Shown: positions 9,112 through 17,232 of the stretch, in pieces
How the letters are laid out: the number at the start of each line of letters is the position of its first letter
How positions within the stretch are numbered: position 1 is the first letter of the stretch
Source of the DNA: CAVYHX01 sp963768415
GTDB lineage: Bacteria; Pseudomonadota; Gammaproteobacteria; UBA9214
DNA: 33,419 nt
Direction: 5' to 3'
NCBI GenBank assembly: GCA_963768415.1
Contig: CAVYHX010000041.1
Location: forward strand, 1-33,419
Notes under the pieces: generated by a model
Database searches by the model: none
What the model was told of the DNA's origin: nothing
What the model saw: only the letters and a program-made list of their open reading frames with translations
Program-made: the position numbers and the translations under genes

Positions 9112-9283
9112 AAAACTGCTCGATATACTCGCCTGTCCGATATGCAAAGGCGCACTGGTCTATCGCAAGGAAGAAAATGAGCTTGTTTGCAAGCTCGACC
9201 GTCTTGCTTTTCCGATCAGGGATGATATTCCGGTCATGCTGGTTGACGAAGCCCGGGAGCTGCCGGCGGATGAGGAAGTATAG
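9104..9283 (+). CDS. ycaR: Trm112/YcaR-family small zinc-ribbon-like protein
   Basis: 59 residues beginning MDKKLLDILACPICKGAL, the hallmark of the UPF0434/Trm112-like family. A CPxC pair and a later cysteine (VCKLDRLAFPIRDDIPVML) are visible. I chose the ATG at 9104 because it matches the family start and overlaps the lpxK stop; an upstream in-frame start would run inside lpxK. The gene conventionally sits between lpxK and kdsB. Trm112 partners methyltransferases in other organisms; the bacterial role is not established. Confidence 0.92.
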   Translation: MDKKLLDILACPICKGALVYRKEENELVCKLDRLAFPIRDDIPVMLVDEARELPADEEV

Positions 9284-9301
9284 AGGACGCGGTATTGTAG
9301 T

Positions 9302-10045
9302 ATGGAGCGATCACCTTTCAAAATAGTCATACCGGCGCGCTACGCCTCCACGCGCTTGCCCGGCAAGCCACTACGCAATATTGCCGGGCGCCCCATGCTG
9401 CAGCACGTCTATGAGCGCGCACAGTCCAGTGGAGCAAATGAAGTAATAGTAGCGACGGATGACGAGCGCATCGAGGCGGCGGCCGCTGCATTTGGTGCCA
9501 GGGTCTGCATGACGTCTCCCGAACACACTTCCGGTACCGACCGACTGGCAGAAGTGGTGCAGGCATGCAACTGGAACAGCTCCACAATTGTCGTCAATCT
9601 ACAGGGCGATGAACCCATGATGCCCCCCGGACTGATCGACCAGGTTGCTGGAGATCTGGCAGAGCGACCTGGCACAGAAGTAGCCACACTGGCTCATCCC
9701 GTGGATAACACCGCGGACATGTCCAATCCGGACCTTGTCAAGGTGGTACTGGATTGCGCTGGTAATGCCCTGTATTTCAGTCGCGCTTCCATTCCATGGC
9801 AGCGTGATCCGGGAGAAGAGAGTGCGCCGGGGCTGCGGCATATCGGACTGTACGCCTACCGCGCCGGTTTCCTGCAGCACTACAGTCAATTGAAACCGGC
9901 ACCACTGGAAGGCATCGAGAAGCTGGAGCAACTGCGTATTTTATGGCACGGTATAAAGATTCATGTGGGTATTGCGGCGGAAATGCCCGGGCAGGGTGTA
10001 GATACCGAGGCAGACCTTGAAATTATTGCAAGACTGATGAACTGA
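9302..10045 (+). CDS. kdsB: 3-deoxy-manno-octulosonate cytidylyltransferase KdsB
   Basis: 247 residues, normal length. It activates Kdo as CMP-Kdo for the lipopolysaccharide inner core, in the cytoplasm. The nucleotide-binding opening VIPARYASTRLPGKPL, the NLQGDEP motif and the SRASIPW and HIGLYAYR segments are all present. The ATG at 9302 lies 18 bp after ycaR. With lpxK it supplies lipid A and core assembly. Confidence 0.96.
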   Translation: MERSPFKIVIPARYASTRLPGKPLRNIAGRPMLQHVYERAQSSGANEVIVATDDERIEAAAAAFGARVCMTSPEHTSGTDRLAEVVQACNWNSSTIVVNLQGDEPMMPPGLIDQVAGDLAERPGTEVATLAHPVDNTADMSNPDLVKVVLDCAGNALYFSRASIPWQRDPGEESAPGLRHIGLYAYRAGFLQHYSQLKPAPLEGIEKLEQLRILWHGIKIHVGIAAEMPGQGVDTEADLEIIARLMN

Positions 10046-10155
10046 ATCCGTATGTATACAATGCGACGACCGGATCGAATGGTCCAGACACCAGGCAACC
10101 AGGACTTACATATATTTTTTCCGAGTATCGATTTATCAAGGGAAGTCGGCAAGAC

Positions 10156-10647
10156 ATGAAGAATGATCAAACTATATCCGTGCTGTTTGTGTGCATGGGC
10201 AATATCTGCAGATCTCCTACCGCACAGGGCGTTTTCGAGCAGCAGGTCGCGGCAGCGGGACTTGATTCATTTATATCAGTAGATTCGGCAGGCACACACG
10301 CCTACCACATAGGCGAGCAACCGGATAAACGCGCTGCAAATGCTGCGCATAAACGTGGAATCGATCTGAGCACGCAACGTGCGCGCCGCCTGCACGAAAA
10401 AGACTTCATGGTGTTTCACTATCTGCTGGCGATGGACCGCAGCAATTACGATGACATGCGGTCTATCTGTCCAGAGGAACACGAGTACAAGGTAAAACTG
10501 CTGCTGGATTACGCGCCGGATCTGGAGGAACAGGAGGTGCCGGATCCTTATTACGGGGGTGCGACCGGCTTTGAAAGGGTGCTGGACCTGATTGAAATCG
10601 CATCACTGCGGCTGCTGGCGGAAATCCGCCAGCAGCACGATATCTGA
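10156..10647 (+). CDS. Low-molecular-weight protein tyrosine phosphatase
   Basis: 163 residues with the phosphate-binding loop C13-X5-R19 (VCMGNICRSPTAQ) near the N-terminus and the general-acid loop VPDPYYGG near the C-terminus, the two signatures of the family. Such enzymes dephosphorylate tyrosine kinases or their targets (often in capsule or exopolysaccharide control) or act generally; no kinase gene is nearby. The gene sits between kdsB and rne, as in several Pseudomonas and Xanthomonas relatives. The 110-bp upstream gap has a TACAAT -10-like box (10057-10062) with a weak -35. It converges on rne with only 9 bp between stops. Confidence 0.93.
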   Translation: MKNDQTISVLFVCMGNICRSPTAQGVFEQQVAAAGLDSFISVDSAGTHAYHIGEQPDKRAANAAHKRGIDLSTQRARRLHEKDFMVFHYLLAMDRSNYDDMRSICPEEHEYKVKLLLDYAPDLEEQEVPDPYYGGATGFERVLDLIEIASLRLLAEIRQQHDI

Positions 10648-10656
10648 GTACAGATT

Positions 10657-13218
10657 TTATTCCTGCGACAGTTTCTCTACAGGCGGCTTAACTGCATCAA
10701 CCGCAGTACCGGCGGGTGGCTTAACTGCATCAACCGCAGCACCGGCAGACGGCTTGGCCGCATCAACCGCAGCACCGGCAGACGGTTTAACCGCATCAAC
10801 CGCAGCACCGGCAGACGGTACATTTTGTGAACGCGGTTTAACCGCGTCAACCGCAGTACCGGCGGGCGGCACATTTTCTGTACGCGGCTTAACGGCATCA
10901 ACAGCGGCACCGACTGGTGGCTTGCTGGCACCTCCACCCGGAGTACCCGTAGTTGCCGGCGTGTCGAAATCCTGTTTTTGCTGTGGCGAAGCCTGATTGG
11001 CAGATGCTGGTCGCGAATCTCCAGCAGCCTGAATGGCCGGCTTTTGTACTGGTGTTGCTTCCGGCTTGTTCACATGGACATCCCGTGGCTGGCGCCCTGC
11101 TGACCCGGAATTATCGCTGGCCGTCGTGGTTTCCGCGTTTTGCTGCTCACCCTGGTTGGCCGAACTTCGTCCCCGGCGCCTGCCGCCCCGGCGCCCCCGG
11201 CGCGAACTGCGACTCTGGCGGTTTTGTTGCTGGCTGCCTTCAGACTCCTCCGTGACCCGCTTCTCATTCGGCCGGGCCGGTGATGTCTGGGTAACAGCAG
11301 ACTGGCCTTCTGGCTGGCCTTGTTTTGGCCGCGTTCTGCGGGCGGCGGGTTTACCTTGACGGTTCGTCCGCTCGCCAGTCTGGCGGCTGTTGCTACGCCG
11401 GGCATTCTGCGTCTGCTTGCCGCGCTCAGTGCTGCGGCCGGTATTGCCAGCCCGACTGCGGCTTTGTTGAGGGCGCCGTTTGGCCGCCGATGCCCGCGTT
11501 GCCGGTTTGGCCACATCGGCAGTACCGAAGAGGGCGGCAAACAAACGCCGAAAAAGCCCGGGTTTCTTTTTCTCGGCACGCGGCGCAGGTGCCTGCTGCT
11601 CCGGCGCCGGGGTTGCCGGGGCGACCGACCTGACTGCAGGAATTTCGGGGCTTGGTTTATCTGCTGCAGACGCCGCAATCACCTCCGGTTCGACGATTTC
11701 CCGTGCCAGCTGGTAACTGGGTTCCACGCGCTCGTCCAGGGAATCATCCTTGCGAATGCGCTGCACGTCATAACTCGGTGTTTCCAGTGCTGGCGAGGGG
11801 ATCAGCATGACTGATTTACTGTGGCGGGATTCGAGCTCCACCAGTAATTCACGTTTTTCATTGAGGAGGTAGGTGCCGACATCAACCGGTACCCGGGCGA
11901 CAACACGCAGGGTGTTGTCCTTCATGATCTCTTCCTCAATGAGCCTTAACACGGACAGTGACAGTGACTCGACGCCACGGACTGTGCCCTGGCCGGTACA
12001 ACGCGGGCACACGACCTGGCTGGACTCTCCCAGCGACGGCCGCAGGCGTTGCCTGGACATCTCCAGCAGCCCGAATCGGGATATCCTGCCCACCTGAACC
12101 CGTGCGCGGTCCATCTTGAGTGCATCGCGCAAGCGGTTTTCGACTTCACGCAGGTTGCGTGCAGGCTGCATATCAATGAAATCAATAACTACCAGGCCGC
12201 CCAGATCACGGATACGCAGCTGCCGGGCAATTTCATCTGCTGCCTCCAGATTGGTATTTAGAGCAGTCTCTTCAATATCGCTGCCCTTGGTGGCGCGAGC
12301 AGAGTTAATGTCGATTGAAATCAGCGCCTCGGTGTGATCGATGACGATGGCACCACCTGCTGGCAGGGACACTTCACGCTGGAATGCCGATTCGATCTGC
12401 GTTTCGATCTGAAAGCGATTGAAGAGAGGGACGCTCTCCTGGTAGAGCTTCAGCTTGCCCAGGTTGTGGGGCATCACCTGCTGCATGAATTCATGGGCCG
12501 TTTGATACGCTTCCTCGCTGTCGATCAGGATTTCGGTAACATCGCTGCGCAGATAGTCACGCAGCGCACGGATGATGACGTTACTTTCCTGGTAGATCAG
12601 AAAGGGAGACGGTTTTTCCTCGGCAGCCGTTTTAATCACTTCCCAGAGGTGTACCAGGTAATCGAGATCCCATTGAAGGTCTTCGGTATTCCTGCCGACA
12701 CCGGCAGTGCGCACGATCACGCCCATCCCTTCCGGAATATTCAGGGCGCTCATGGCATCGCGCACGAAGTTTCGATCATCGCCCTGGATACGCCGGGATA
12801 CGCCGCCGGCACGCGGATTATTGGGCATCAGGACAAGGTAGCGTCCTGCAAGACTGGCGAAGGTGGTGAGGGCGGCACCCTTGGTTCCCCGTTCATCCTT
12901 CTCGACCTGGACTATCAGTTCCTGGCCTTCGGAGAGGGCGTCCTTGATACTCTGGCGCCCGCCGGATTCCCTGGCAGATTCGCCGAAATAACTGCGTGCG
13001 ATTTCCTTTAACGGCAGAAAGCCGTGGCGGCCACCACCGTACTCGACAAAGGCCGCTTCGAGACTGGGCTCGATGCGGGTTATTTTACCCTTGTATACGT
13101 TGGATTTTTTCTGTTCCCGTGAGGGTACCTCGATATCAAGATCGTAAAGCTTCTGGCCATCGACCATAGCCACCCGCAACTCTTCGGGTTGCGTTGTATT
13201 TATTAGCATCCTTTTCAT
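10657..13218 (-). CDS. rne: Ribonuclease E
   Basis: 853 residues. This is the main endonuclease for mRNA decay and rRNA/tRNA maturation, and the scaffold of the degradosome. The start MKRMLINTTQPEELRVAM matches E. coli RNase E closely. The order is: S1 domain (about 36-120), RNase H-like and 5'-sensor region, DNase I-like catalytic core with IDINSARATKG and VVIDFIDM (the catalytic aspartate motifs), and the Zn-link CPRCTGQG (about 400). Beyond about residue 510 the tail is low-complexity: an amphipathic membrane anchor (GLFRRLFAALFG), a long arginine-rich RNA-binding stretch and tandem VDAVKP repeats. No recognisable partner-binding motif could be assigned. Confidence 0.97.
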   Translation of the reverse strand: MKRMLINTTQPEELRVAMVDGQKLYDLDIEVPSREQKKSNVYKGKITRIEPSLEAAFVEYGGGRHGFLPLKEIARSYFGESARESGGRQSIKDALSEGQELIVQVEKDERGTKGAALTTFASLAGRYLVLMPNNPRAGGVSRRIQGDDRNFVRDAMSALNIPEGMGVIVRTAGVGRNTEDLQWDLDYLVHLWEVIKTAAEEKPSPFLIYQESNVIIRALRDYLRSDVTEILIDSEEAYQTAHEFMQQVMPHNLGKLKLYQESVPLFNRFQIETQIESAFQREVSLPAGGAIVIDHTEALISIDINSARATKGSDIEETALNTNLEAADEIARQLRIRDLGGLVVIDFIDMQPARNLREVENRLRDALKMDRARVQVGRISRFGLLEMSRQRLRPSLGESSQVVCPRCTGQGTVRGVESLSLSVLRLIEEEIMKDNTLRVVARVPVDVGTYLLNEKRELLVELESRHSKSVMLIPSPALETPSYDVQRIRKDDSLDERVEPSYQLAREIVEPEVIAASAADKPSPEIPAVRSVAPATPAPEQQAPAPRAEKKKPGLFRRLFAALFGTADVAKPATRASAAKRRPQQSRSRAGNTGRSTERGKQTQNARRSNSRQTGERTNRQGKPAARRTRPKQGQPEGQSAVTQTSPARPNEKRVTEESEGSQQQNRQSRSSRRGRRGGRRRGRSSANQGEQQNAETTTASDNSGSAGRQPRDVHVNKPEATPVQKPAIQAAGDSRPASANQASPQQKQDFDTPATTGTPGGGASKPPVGAAVDAVKPRTENVPPAGTAVDAVKPRSQNVPSAGAAVDAVKPSAGAAVDAAKPSAGAAVDAVKPPAGTAVDAVKPPVEKLSQE
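10678..10911 (-). repeat. Tandem repeats in rne 3' coding region
   Basis: The RNase E C-terminus contains six adjoining copies of a (G)(A/T)AVDA(V/A)KP unit: two of 17 residues (51 bp) then four of 11 residues (33 bp), ending six residues before the stop. DNA copies are nearly identical, so the tract is likely length-variable between strains. Confidence 0.85.
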
Positions 13219-13269
13219 GTTTTATGTCTCTCGATCGCTCGACCCGGCCCTTCGCGCAACAGGATTGAC

Positions 13270-13289
13270 GTGTCCGCAGGGGCGGACAC
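13270..13289 (-). promoter_or_regulatory. Hairpin in rne 5' leader
   Basis: A perfect 8-bp stem (GTGTCCGC / GCGGACAC) closes a 4-base loop about 52 bases upstream of the rne start codon on the minus strand. In E. coli a leader hairpin (hp2) mediates autoregulation of rne by RNase E. This one lies in a comparable region, but equivalence is inference. Confidence 0.5.
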
Positions 13290-13540
13290 TGCCAGCTTGC
13301 CGATGCCGCGCCGCCTGTCAAATAAACAAGACAGGTGTATGCTGCTGACAAGATGTACTGAGCGAGAGACATGGGAGCGTTTGTTGTTAACCTGAAAAAT
13401 GTCACAATGTTTACAGCATATCGCTGAAAATACTGAAGATTGCAGAACTCTATGGAACCAGAATCTCCAGCGGGAAAAAAGGTCTTTACGGGCCGCCCTG
13501 TCGAGGCCGTGTGCCTGTTATATAGGTCAACCCAGCGCGC

Positions 13541-13569
13541 ACTATAACAATCTTGACCTGTACCCGCAA
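13541..13569 (-). promoter_or_regulatory. Candidate sigma70 promoter for rne
   Basis: Read on the minus strand: TTGCGG, 17-bp spacer, TATAGT. Initiation near 13534 would give a leader of about 315 bases, similar in scale to the long rne leader in E. coli. The -35 box is weak. Confidence 0.35.
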
Positions 13570-13581
13570 ACCAGGCAGTGC

Positions 13582-13608
13582 TTGATCCGCCCTGATTAAC
13601 GTTACAAT
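13582..13608 (+). promoter_or_regulatory. Candidate promoter for rluC
   Basis: TTGATC is followed by a 15-bp spacer and TACAAT, placing the start of transcription about 25 bases before the rluC ATG. The -10 box is good and the spacer short. Confidence 0.35.
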
Positions 13609-13639
13609 TCCTCTCTTAATATCAATCAGAAACATCAAC

Positions 13640-14593
13640 ATGGACCAATCACCGCAAAATGACCGTCCGGCCGTGCGGCATATCGACGTAACCGACGAAG
13701 ATGCCGGGCAACGGATTGACAATTTTCTGGCGCGTCATTTGAAAGGTGTCCCCAAAAGCCGGATCTACAGGATCCTCAGGCGCGGTGAGGTACGGGTGAA
13801 CAGTGGACGGGTACAGCCGCAGTATAAAATCCAGGCTGGAGATTCGGTACGTATCCCGCCGGTCCGCATTGCCGCCGAAACGCCGGTACCGGCAACGGCC
13901 GGTCGCCGTCTGAATCTGGCGAACTGCATCCTGTTCGAAAACAGTCGGGTCCTGGTGCTGAACAAGCCGTCCGGGGTCGCGGTACACGGTGGCAGTGGCC
14001 TCAGTTACGGTATCATTGAGGCACTGCGTGCCGAGCGGCCGCAGGCGCCGTTTCTGGAACTGGCGCACCGGCTGGATCGGGAAACTTCCGGATGTCTCGT
14101 TATTGCAAAACGCCGCAGTTTCCTGCGCATTTTTCATGAGCAATTACGTCATAACCAGGTGGTAAAAAAATACCTGGCCCTGGTTACGGGCACCTGGTCC
14201 GGGGGGAAACGCATCGTGGATGCGCCGCTGCGCAAACACAGTGTACGCGGTGGAGAACGCATGGTTACGGTTGACAGCTCCGGCAAGCAGGCCATTACAA
14301 TATTCACACCGGTCAGCCACTATCCCGGGGCCACGCTGGTGGAGGCGACACTCAAGACCGGTCGAACCCACCAGATTCGGGTCCACGCCCTGCACATGGG
14401 TCATCCGCTGGCCGGCGATGAAAAATACGGTGATCCGGCCTGTAATCGCGAACTGCGTAGCCGCGGTCTGCGCCGCCTGTTTCTGCATGCACATCTGCTC
14501 GAGTTTATGGACACGGCAGATGAACAGGTCATTACCGTCAGTGCCCCCCTGGATAGGGATCTGAAGTATGTTCTTGATCAACTGGAGGCGTGA
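13640..14593 (+). CDS. rluC: 23S rRNA pseudouridine(955/2504/2580) synthase RluC
   Basis: 317 residues. It converts uridines to pseudouridine in the 23S rRNA peptidyl-transferase and neighbouring regions. An N-terminal S4 RNA-binding domain (about residues 20-80, KSRIYRILRRGEVRVN) precedes the RluA-type catalytic domain with HRLDRETSG, where D146 is the expected catalytic aspartate, and the RTHQIRVH motif. It is divergent from rne, the arrangement usual in gammaproteobacteria, which also makes RluC more likely than RluD or RluA. The next gene follows after about 48 bp. Confidence 0.93.
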   Translation: MDQSPQNDRPAVRHIDVTDEDAGQRIDNFLARHLKGVPKSRIYRILRRGEVRVNSGRVQPQYKIQAGDSVRIPPVRIAAETPVPATAGRRLNLANCILFENSRVLVLNKPSGVAVHGGSGLSYGIIEALRAERPQAPFLELAHRLDRETSGCLVIAKRRSFLRIFHEQLRHNQVVKKYLALVTGTWSGGKRIVDAPLRKHSVRGGERMVTVDSSGKQAITIFTPVSHYPGATLVEATLKTGRTHQIRVHALHMGHPLAGDEKYGDPACNRELRSRGLRRLFLHAHLLEFMDTADEQVITVSAPLDRDLKYVLDQLEA

Positions 14594-14641
14594 AGATGTA
14601 CCAGGCAGAAATAGTATCTGTTGACCGGGGCGCGAGTCACC

Positions 14642-15307
14642 ATGTCCAGTGAAGTTCGCTTTATTGTGTTTGACTGGGATGGAACCCTGATGGATTCAGA
14701 GGCACAGATTGTCTCCTGCCTGCATGCCGCGCTTGCCGACCTGCAGATTGAACCCATGGATGATGAAACCGTCAAGGATGTAATTGGTCTCGGTTTGAAA
14801 GAGGCAATCGACACCCTGGTACCGGGGCAGGATGACCGTTTCCACCTGGCGTTTGTCCAGCATTACCGCAAATACTGGTTCAATTCCGAAGGATCCAGCC
14901 TGTTTGCCGGCGTACGCGCAATGCTTGATGACTTCAGGGAGCGGGATTTGCTGCTGGGAATTGCCACTGGCAAGTCCCGCAAGGGACTCAACCGGGTGCT
15001 TGAGGAAACCGGACTGGCCGGGCATTTCCATGCAACCCGCTGCGCGGATGAAGCGCCGTCAAAACCCCACCCGCAAATGTTACTCGATCTGATTGAGAGG
15101 TTCGATGTCAGTCCTGAACAGACTATTATGGTGGGCGATACCGAGTATGATATGGACATGGCTACCCAGGCCGGGGCCGGTAAAGTAGCCGTTTGTTCCG
15201 GCGTTCACACAGAGGAGCGCCTCAGCCGGCATACGCCACTTGCGAGCCTGCAACGAGTCACGGAAATGCCGGCGTGGATGAGAGCTACCGGTCGCATGAT
15301 CGATTGA
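14642..15307 (+). CDS. HAD-family hydrolase (phosphoglycolate phosphatase-like)
   Basis: 221 residues. HAD motif I is FDWDGTLMDSE (D11 and D13), motif II lies around IATGKSRKGL, and motif IV is VGDTEYDMDMA; a cap domain sits between motifs I and II. The ATG at 14642 is preferred over an upstream TTG at 14621 because it puts motif I at the usual distance. The gene directly downstream of rluC is a Gph-like HAD in Pseudomonas and many relatives; the physiological substrate is not known. Confidence 0.88.
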   Translation: MSSEVRFIVFDWDGTLMDSEAQIVSCLHAALADLQIEPMDDETVKDVIGLGLKEAIDTLVPGQDDRFHLAFVQHYRKYWFNSEGSSLFAGVRAMLDDFRERDLLLGIATGKSRKGLNRVLEETGLAGHFHATRCADEAPSKPHPQMLLDLIERFDVSPEQTIMVGDTEYDMDMATQAGAGKVAVCSGVHTEERLSRHTPLASLQRVTEMPAWMRATGRMID

Positions 15308-15341
15308 TAAAGTCATTATTACAAACCAGACAGGTAACACT

Positions 15342-16355
15342 ATGACGGATACGGAATCATCCAGCAAACCCCGCAAAAAAACAGTCGAGTTCGAATCAAT
15401 AGACCAGGCATTGGGTGGTCAGGACGGCCTGCATCATGACCTCGTCAACCGGCTGGCCTTTGCGGCCGTGAACGAACAGCGCCGCACACGGCGCTGGAGT
15501 GTTTTCTTCAAGGGACTGCTGGCGATCTATCTCGCCATCCTGATGCTGGCGTACCTGCCGGCAGACTGGCTCGATGTCGGAAAGGTGAGCGCAAAGCACA
15601 CCGCGCTGGTCGAACTGAATGGCGTCATTTCGGATGCCACCGAGGCAAATGCGGACACGGTCATCGAGGGTCTGCGTGACGCCTTCAAGGACAAAGGCAC
15701 GGCCGGCGTCATTTTGCGCATCAATTCCCCGGGGGGCAGTCCCGTACAGTCCGGCTATATCTACAACGAGATCAAACGTCTCAGGAAGTTGCATAAGGAC
15801 ACCCCGTTATATGCCGTCGTGACCGATGTCTGCGCCTCGGGTGGCTACTACGTCGCTGCAGCGGCAGACAAGATCTATGTCGACAAGGCCAGTATCGTTG
15901 GCTCTATCGGTGTACGCATGGACAGCTTCGGTTTCGTCGGCAGCATGGAAAAACTGGGTGTTGAACGCCGCCTGTATACCTCGGGGGAAAACAAGGCCGT
16001 CCTGGATCCATTCTCGCCGTCCAAAAAATCAGATGTTGACCACATAAACAAACTGCTGGGCGAGATACACGCGCAGTTCATTACCGCCGTCAAGGAGGGT
16101 CGGGGCGAGCGCCTGCATGAAAATCCGGACCTGTTCAGCGGCCTGTTCTGGTCCGGTGAAGAGGGCGTGGAGCTGGGTCTGGTGGATGCCCTGGGCAGCA
16201 GCTCTTACGTTGCCCGGGAAGTCATCGGTGTAGAGCAGATCGTCGACTTTACCAAGGAGCCGGATTTGCTGGAGCGTATCAGCGACCGCATTGGTGTTGC
16301 CATGGTCAGAAGCCTGAATGGACTGGTGAGTGGCAACATCGGTGGTATCCGCTAG
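15342..16355 (+). CDS. sppA: S49-family peptidase (SppA/SohB-like signal peptide peptidase)
   Basis: 337 residues: a cytoplasmic N-terminus, one membrane helix (about residues 50-68) and a periplasmic S49 protease domain. The catalytic Ser-Lys dyad is visible as S166 (CASGGYY) and K218 (SGENKAVLDPF). The 52-residue separation equals that of Bacillus subtilis SppA (S147/K199). It is the short, single-domain SppA form, thought to degrade cleaved signal peptides in the membrane. It lies in the rluC-HAD-sppA cluster and converges on maf. Confidence 0.92.
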   Translation: MTDTESSSKPRKKTVEFESIDQALGGQDGLHHDLVNRLAFAAVNEQRRTRRWSVFFKGLLAIYLAILMLAYLPADWLDVGKVSAKHTALVELNGVISDATEANADTVIEGLRDAFKDKGTAGVILRINSPGGSPVQSGYIYNEIKRLRKLHKDTPLYAVVTDVCASGGYYVAAAADKIYVDKASIVGSIGVRMDSFGFVGSMEKLGVERRLYTSGENKAVLDPFSPSKKSDVDHINKLLGEIHAQFITAVKEGRGERLHENPDLFSGLFWSGEEGVELGLVDALGSSSYVAREVIGVEQIVDFTKEPDLLERISDRIGVAMVRSLNGLVSGNIGGIR

Positions 16356-16379
16356 CTGTAAGGCGGAAAGACAGAATAT

Positions 16380-16430
16380 GCAGGTTGGGCAAACTTTTTT
16401 GTTGGGCACACTGCGCTTTGCCCAACCTGC
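16380..16430. repeat. REP-like palindromic intergenic repeat
   Basis: A perfect 14-bp inverted repeat (GCAGGTTGGGCAAA / TTTGCCCAACCTGC) encloses 23 bases that carry another GTTGGGCA, so an alternative inner hairpin (16401-16408 with 16419-16426) can also form. It lies between the convergent ends of sppA and maf. From memory, similar GTTGGGCA...TGCCCAAC elements are scattered in many proteobacterial genomes. It may also act as a transcription barrier, although there is no T-run after the outer stem. Confidence 0.7.
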
Positions 16431-16454
16431 GATTTATGTTGTCCGGCCCGGTTG

Positions 16455-17048
16455 TCAGGGAATGATCACACCGACCGCGCGCAGCATGGTTGTCAACCGG
16501 ATCAGCGGCAAACCGATCAGCGCAGTCGGGTCCTCGCCTTCCATGCGCTCAAACAGGGTGATGCCCAGGCCTTCGGATTTGAAACTGCCGGCGCAATTAT
16601 AGGGCTGGTCTTGCAGCAGATAGCGCTCGATCAGATCAGCCGTCAGACGCCGAAACTGAACGCTGAAGGGCACTCTCTCCAGTTGCACGGTATTTGTCCT
16701 GGTATCCAGCAGGCACAACCCGGTATGAAAGGTGACGCGCCGGCCTGACAACAGCGCCAACTGTTCAGTGGCGCGCTCATGGGTAACCGGTTTCCCGAGA
16801 ATATCATTCCCCAGAGTTGCGACCTGATCGGAGCCGATGATCAGTCCCGGACGTGATGTACCCACGGCACGGGCCTTGGCCTCGGACAACCGCAGCACCA
16901 GGGCTGATGCGGCTTCACCCGGCAGCGGGGTCTCATCCACCTGCGGACCGACGGTGTCGAATGCCAGCCCAAGACGGGCCAATAACCCCTTTCGATATGG
17001 GGATGTCGAGGCGAGTGTAATCTCAGGGGGTGCTTGGGACGGGATCAC
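16455..17048 (-). CDS. maf: Maf family nucleotide pyrophosphatase (YceF-like)
   Basis: 197 residues from a GTG start at 17048. The family opening ITLASTSPYRKGLLARLGL, the catalytic SDQV segment and the YNCAGSFKSEGLG motif fit the YceF subgroup, which hydrolyses modified nucleoside triphosphates such as m7GTP. It is divergent from yceD, the arrangement common in gammaproteobacteria. No start more typical than this GTG is in view. Confidence 0.92.
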   Translation of the reverse strand: MIPSQAPPEITLASTSPYRKGLLARLGLAFDTVGPQVDETPLPGEAASALVLRLSEAKARAVGTSRPGLIIGSDQVATLGNDILGKPVTHERATEQLALLSGRRVTFHTGLCLLDTRTNTVQLERVPFSVQFRRLTADLIERYLLQDQPYNCAGSFKSEGLGITLFERMEGEDPTALIGLPLIRLTTMLRAVGVIIP

Positions 17049-17194
17049 AGGCTGGTTCGGGGTCCTGGCTGATAGTCTCGAGGTCAGTGAAAATTCTGCG
17101 GGTACAGTGCCCTAATTACGCAATCAGGACACTCGTGTCAATATTGTGGCCGTTCCAGATCCCCCGGAACTTGCCGATTTACCTGAGTTTTTCT

Positions 17195-17223
17195 TTGACA
17201 CCCGCCAGGGCAGAAGATAATAT
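17195..17223 (+). promoter_or_regulatory. Sigma70 promoter for yceD-rpmF-plsX-fab operon
   Basis: A consensus TTGACA is followed by 17 bp and TAATAT. Transcription would begin at about 17230, only a few bases before the yceD ATG at 17233, suggesting a leaderless or nearly leaderless mRNA. Confidence 0.6.
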
Positions 17224-17232
17224 CTCGCGGTT

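Larger units (their letters stand above)
13219..13639. other. 421-bp divergent intergenic region between rne and rluC
   Basis: No convincing gene lies here. A 66-codon open frame at 13399-13599 has no family resemblance and overlaps the promoter boxes. The region holds the presumed long rne 5' leader, with one strong hairpin, and two back-to-back promoter candidates for rne (minus) and rluC (plus), listed separately. Confidence 0.7.

Noticed and set aside
10678..10911. Regular short repeats resembling a CRISPR array
   Set aside because: Units are contiguous, in frame with rne, of two lengths (33 and 51 bp) and have no unique spacers.
11070..11678. Long alternative frames on both strands over the rne arginine-rich tail (for example 11320-11814 plus, 11070-11678 minus)
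   Set aside because: Low-complexity arginine/alanine composition creates open frames by chance; the rne frame is continuous and family-consistent.
12334..13011. 225-codon open frame antisense to the rne catalytic domain
   Set aside because: The opposite strand encodes highly conserved RNase E motifs; the antisense product has no recognisable features or ribosome site.
13399..13599. 66-codon open frame in the rne-rluC gap
   Set aside because: It overlaps both promoter candidates, lacks a ribosome site and resembles no family.
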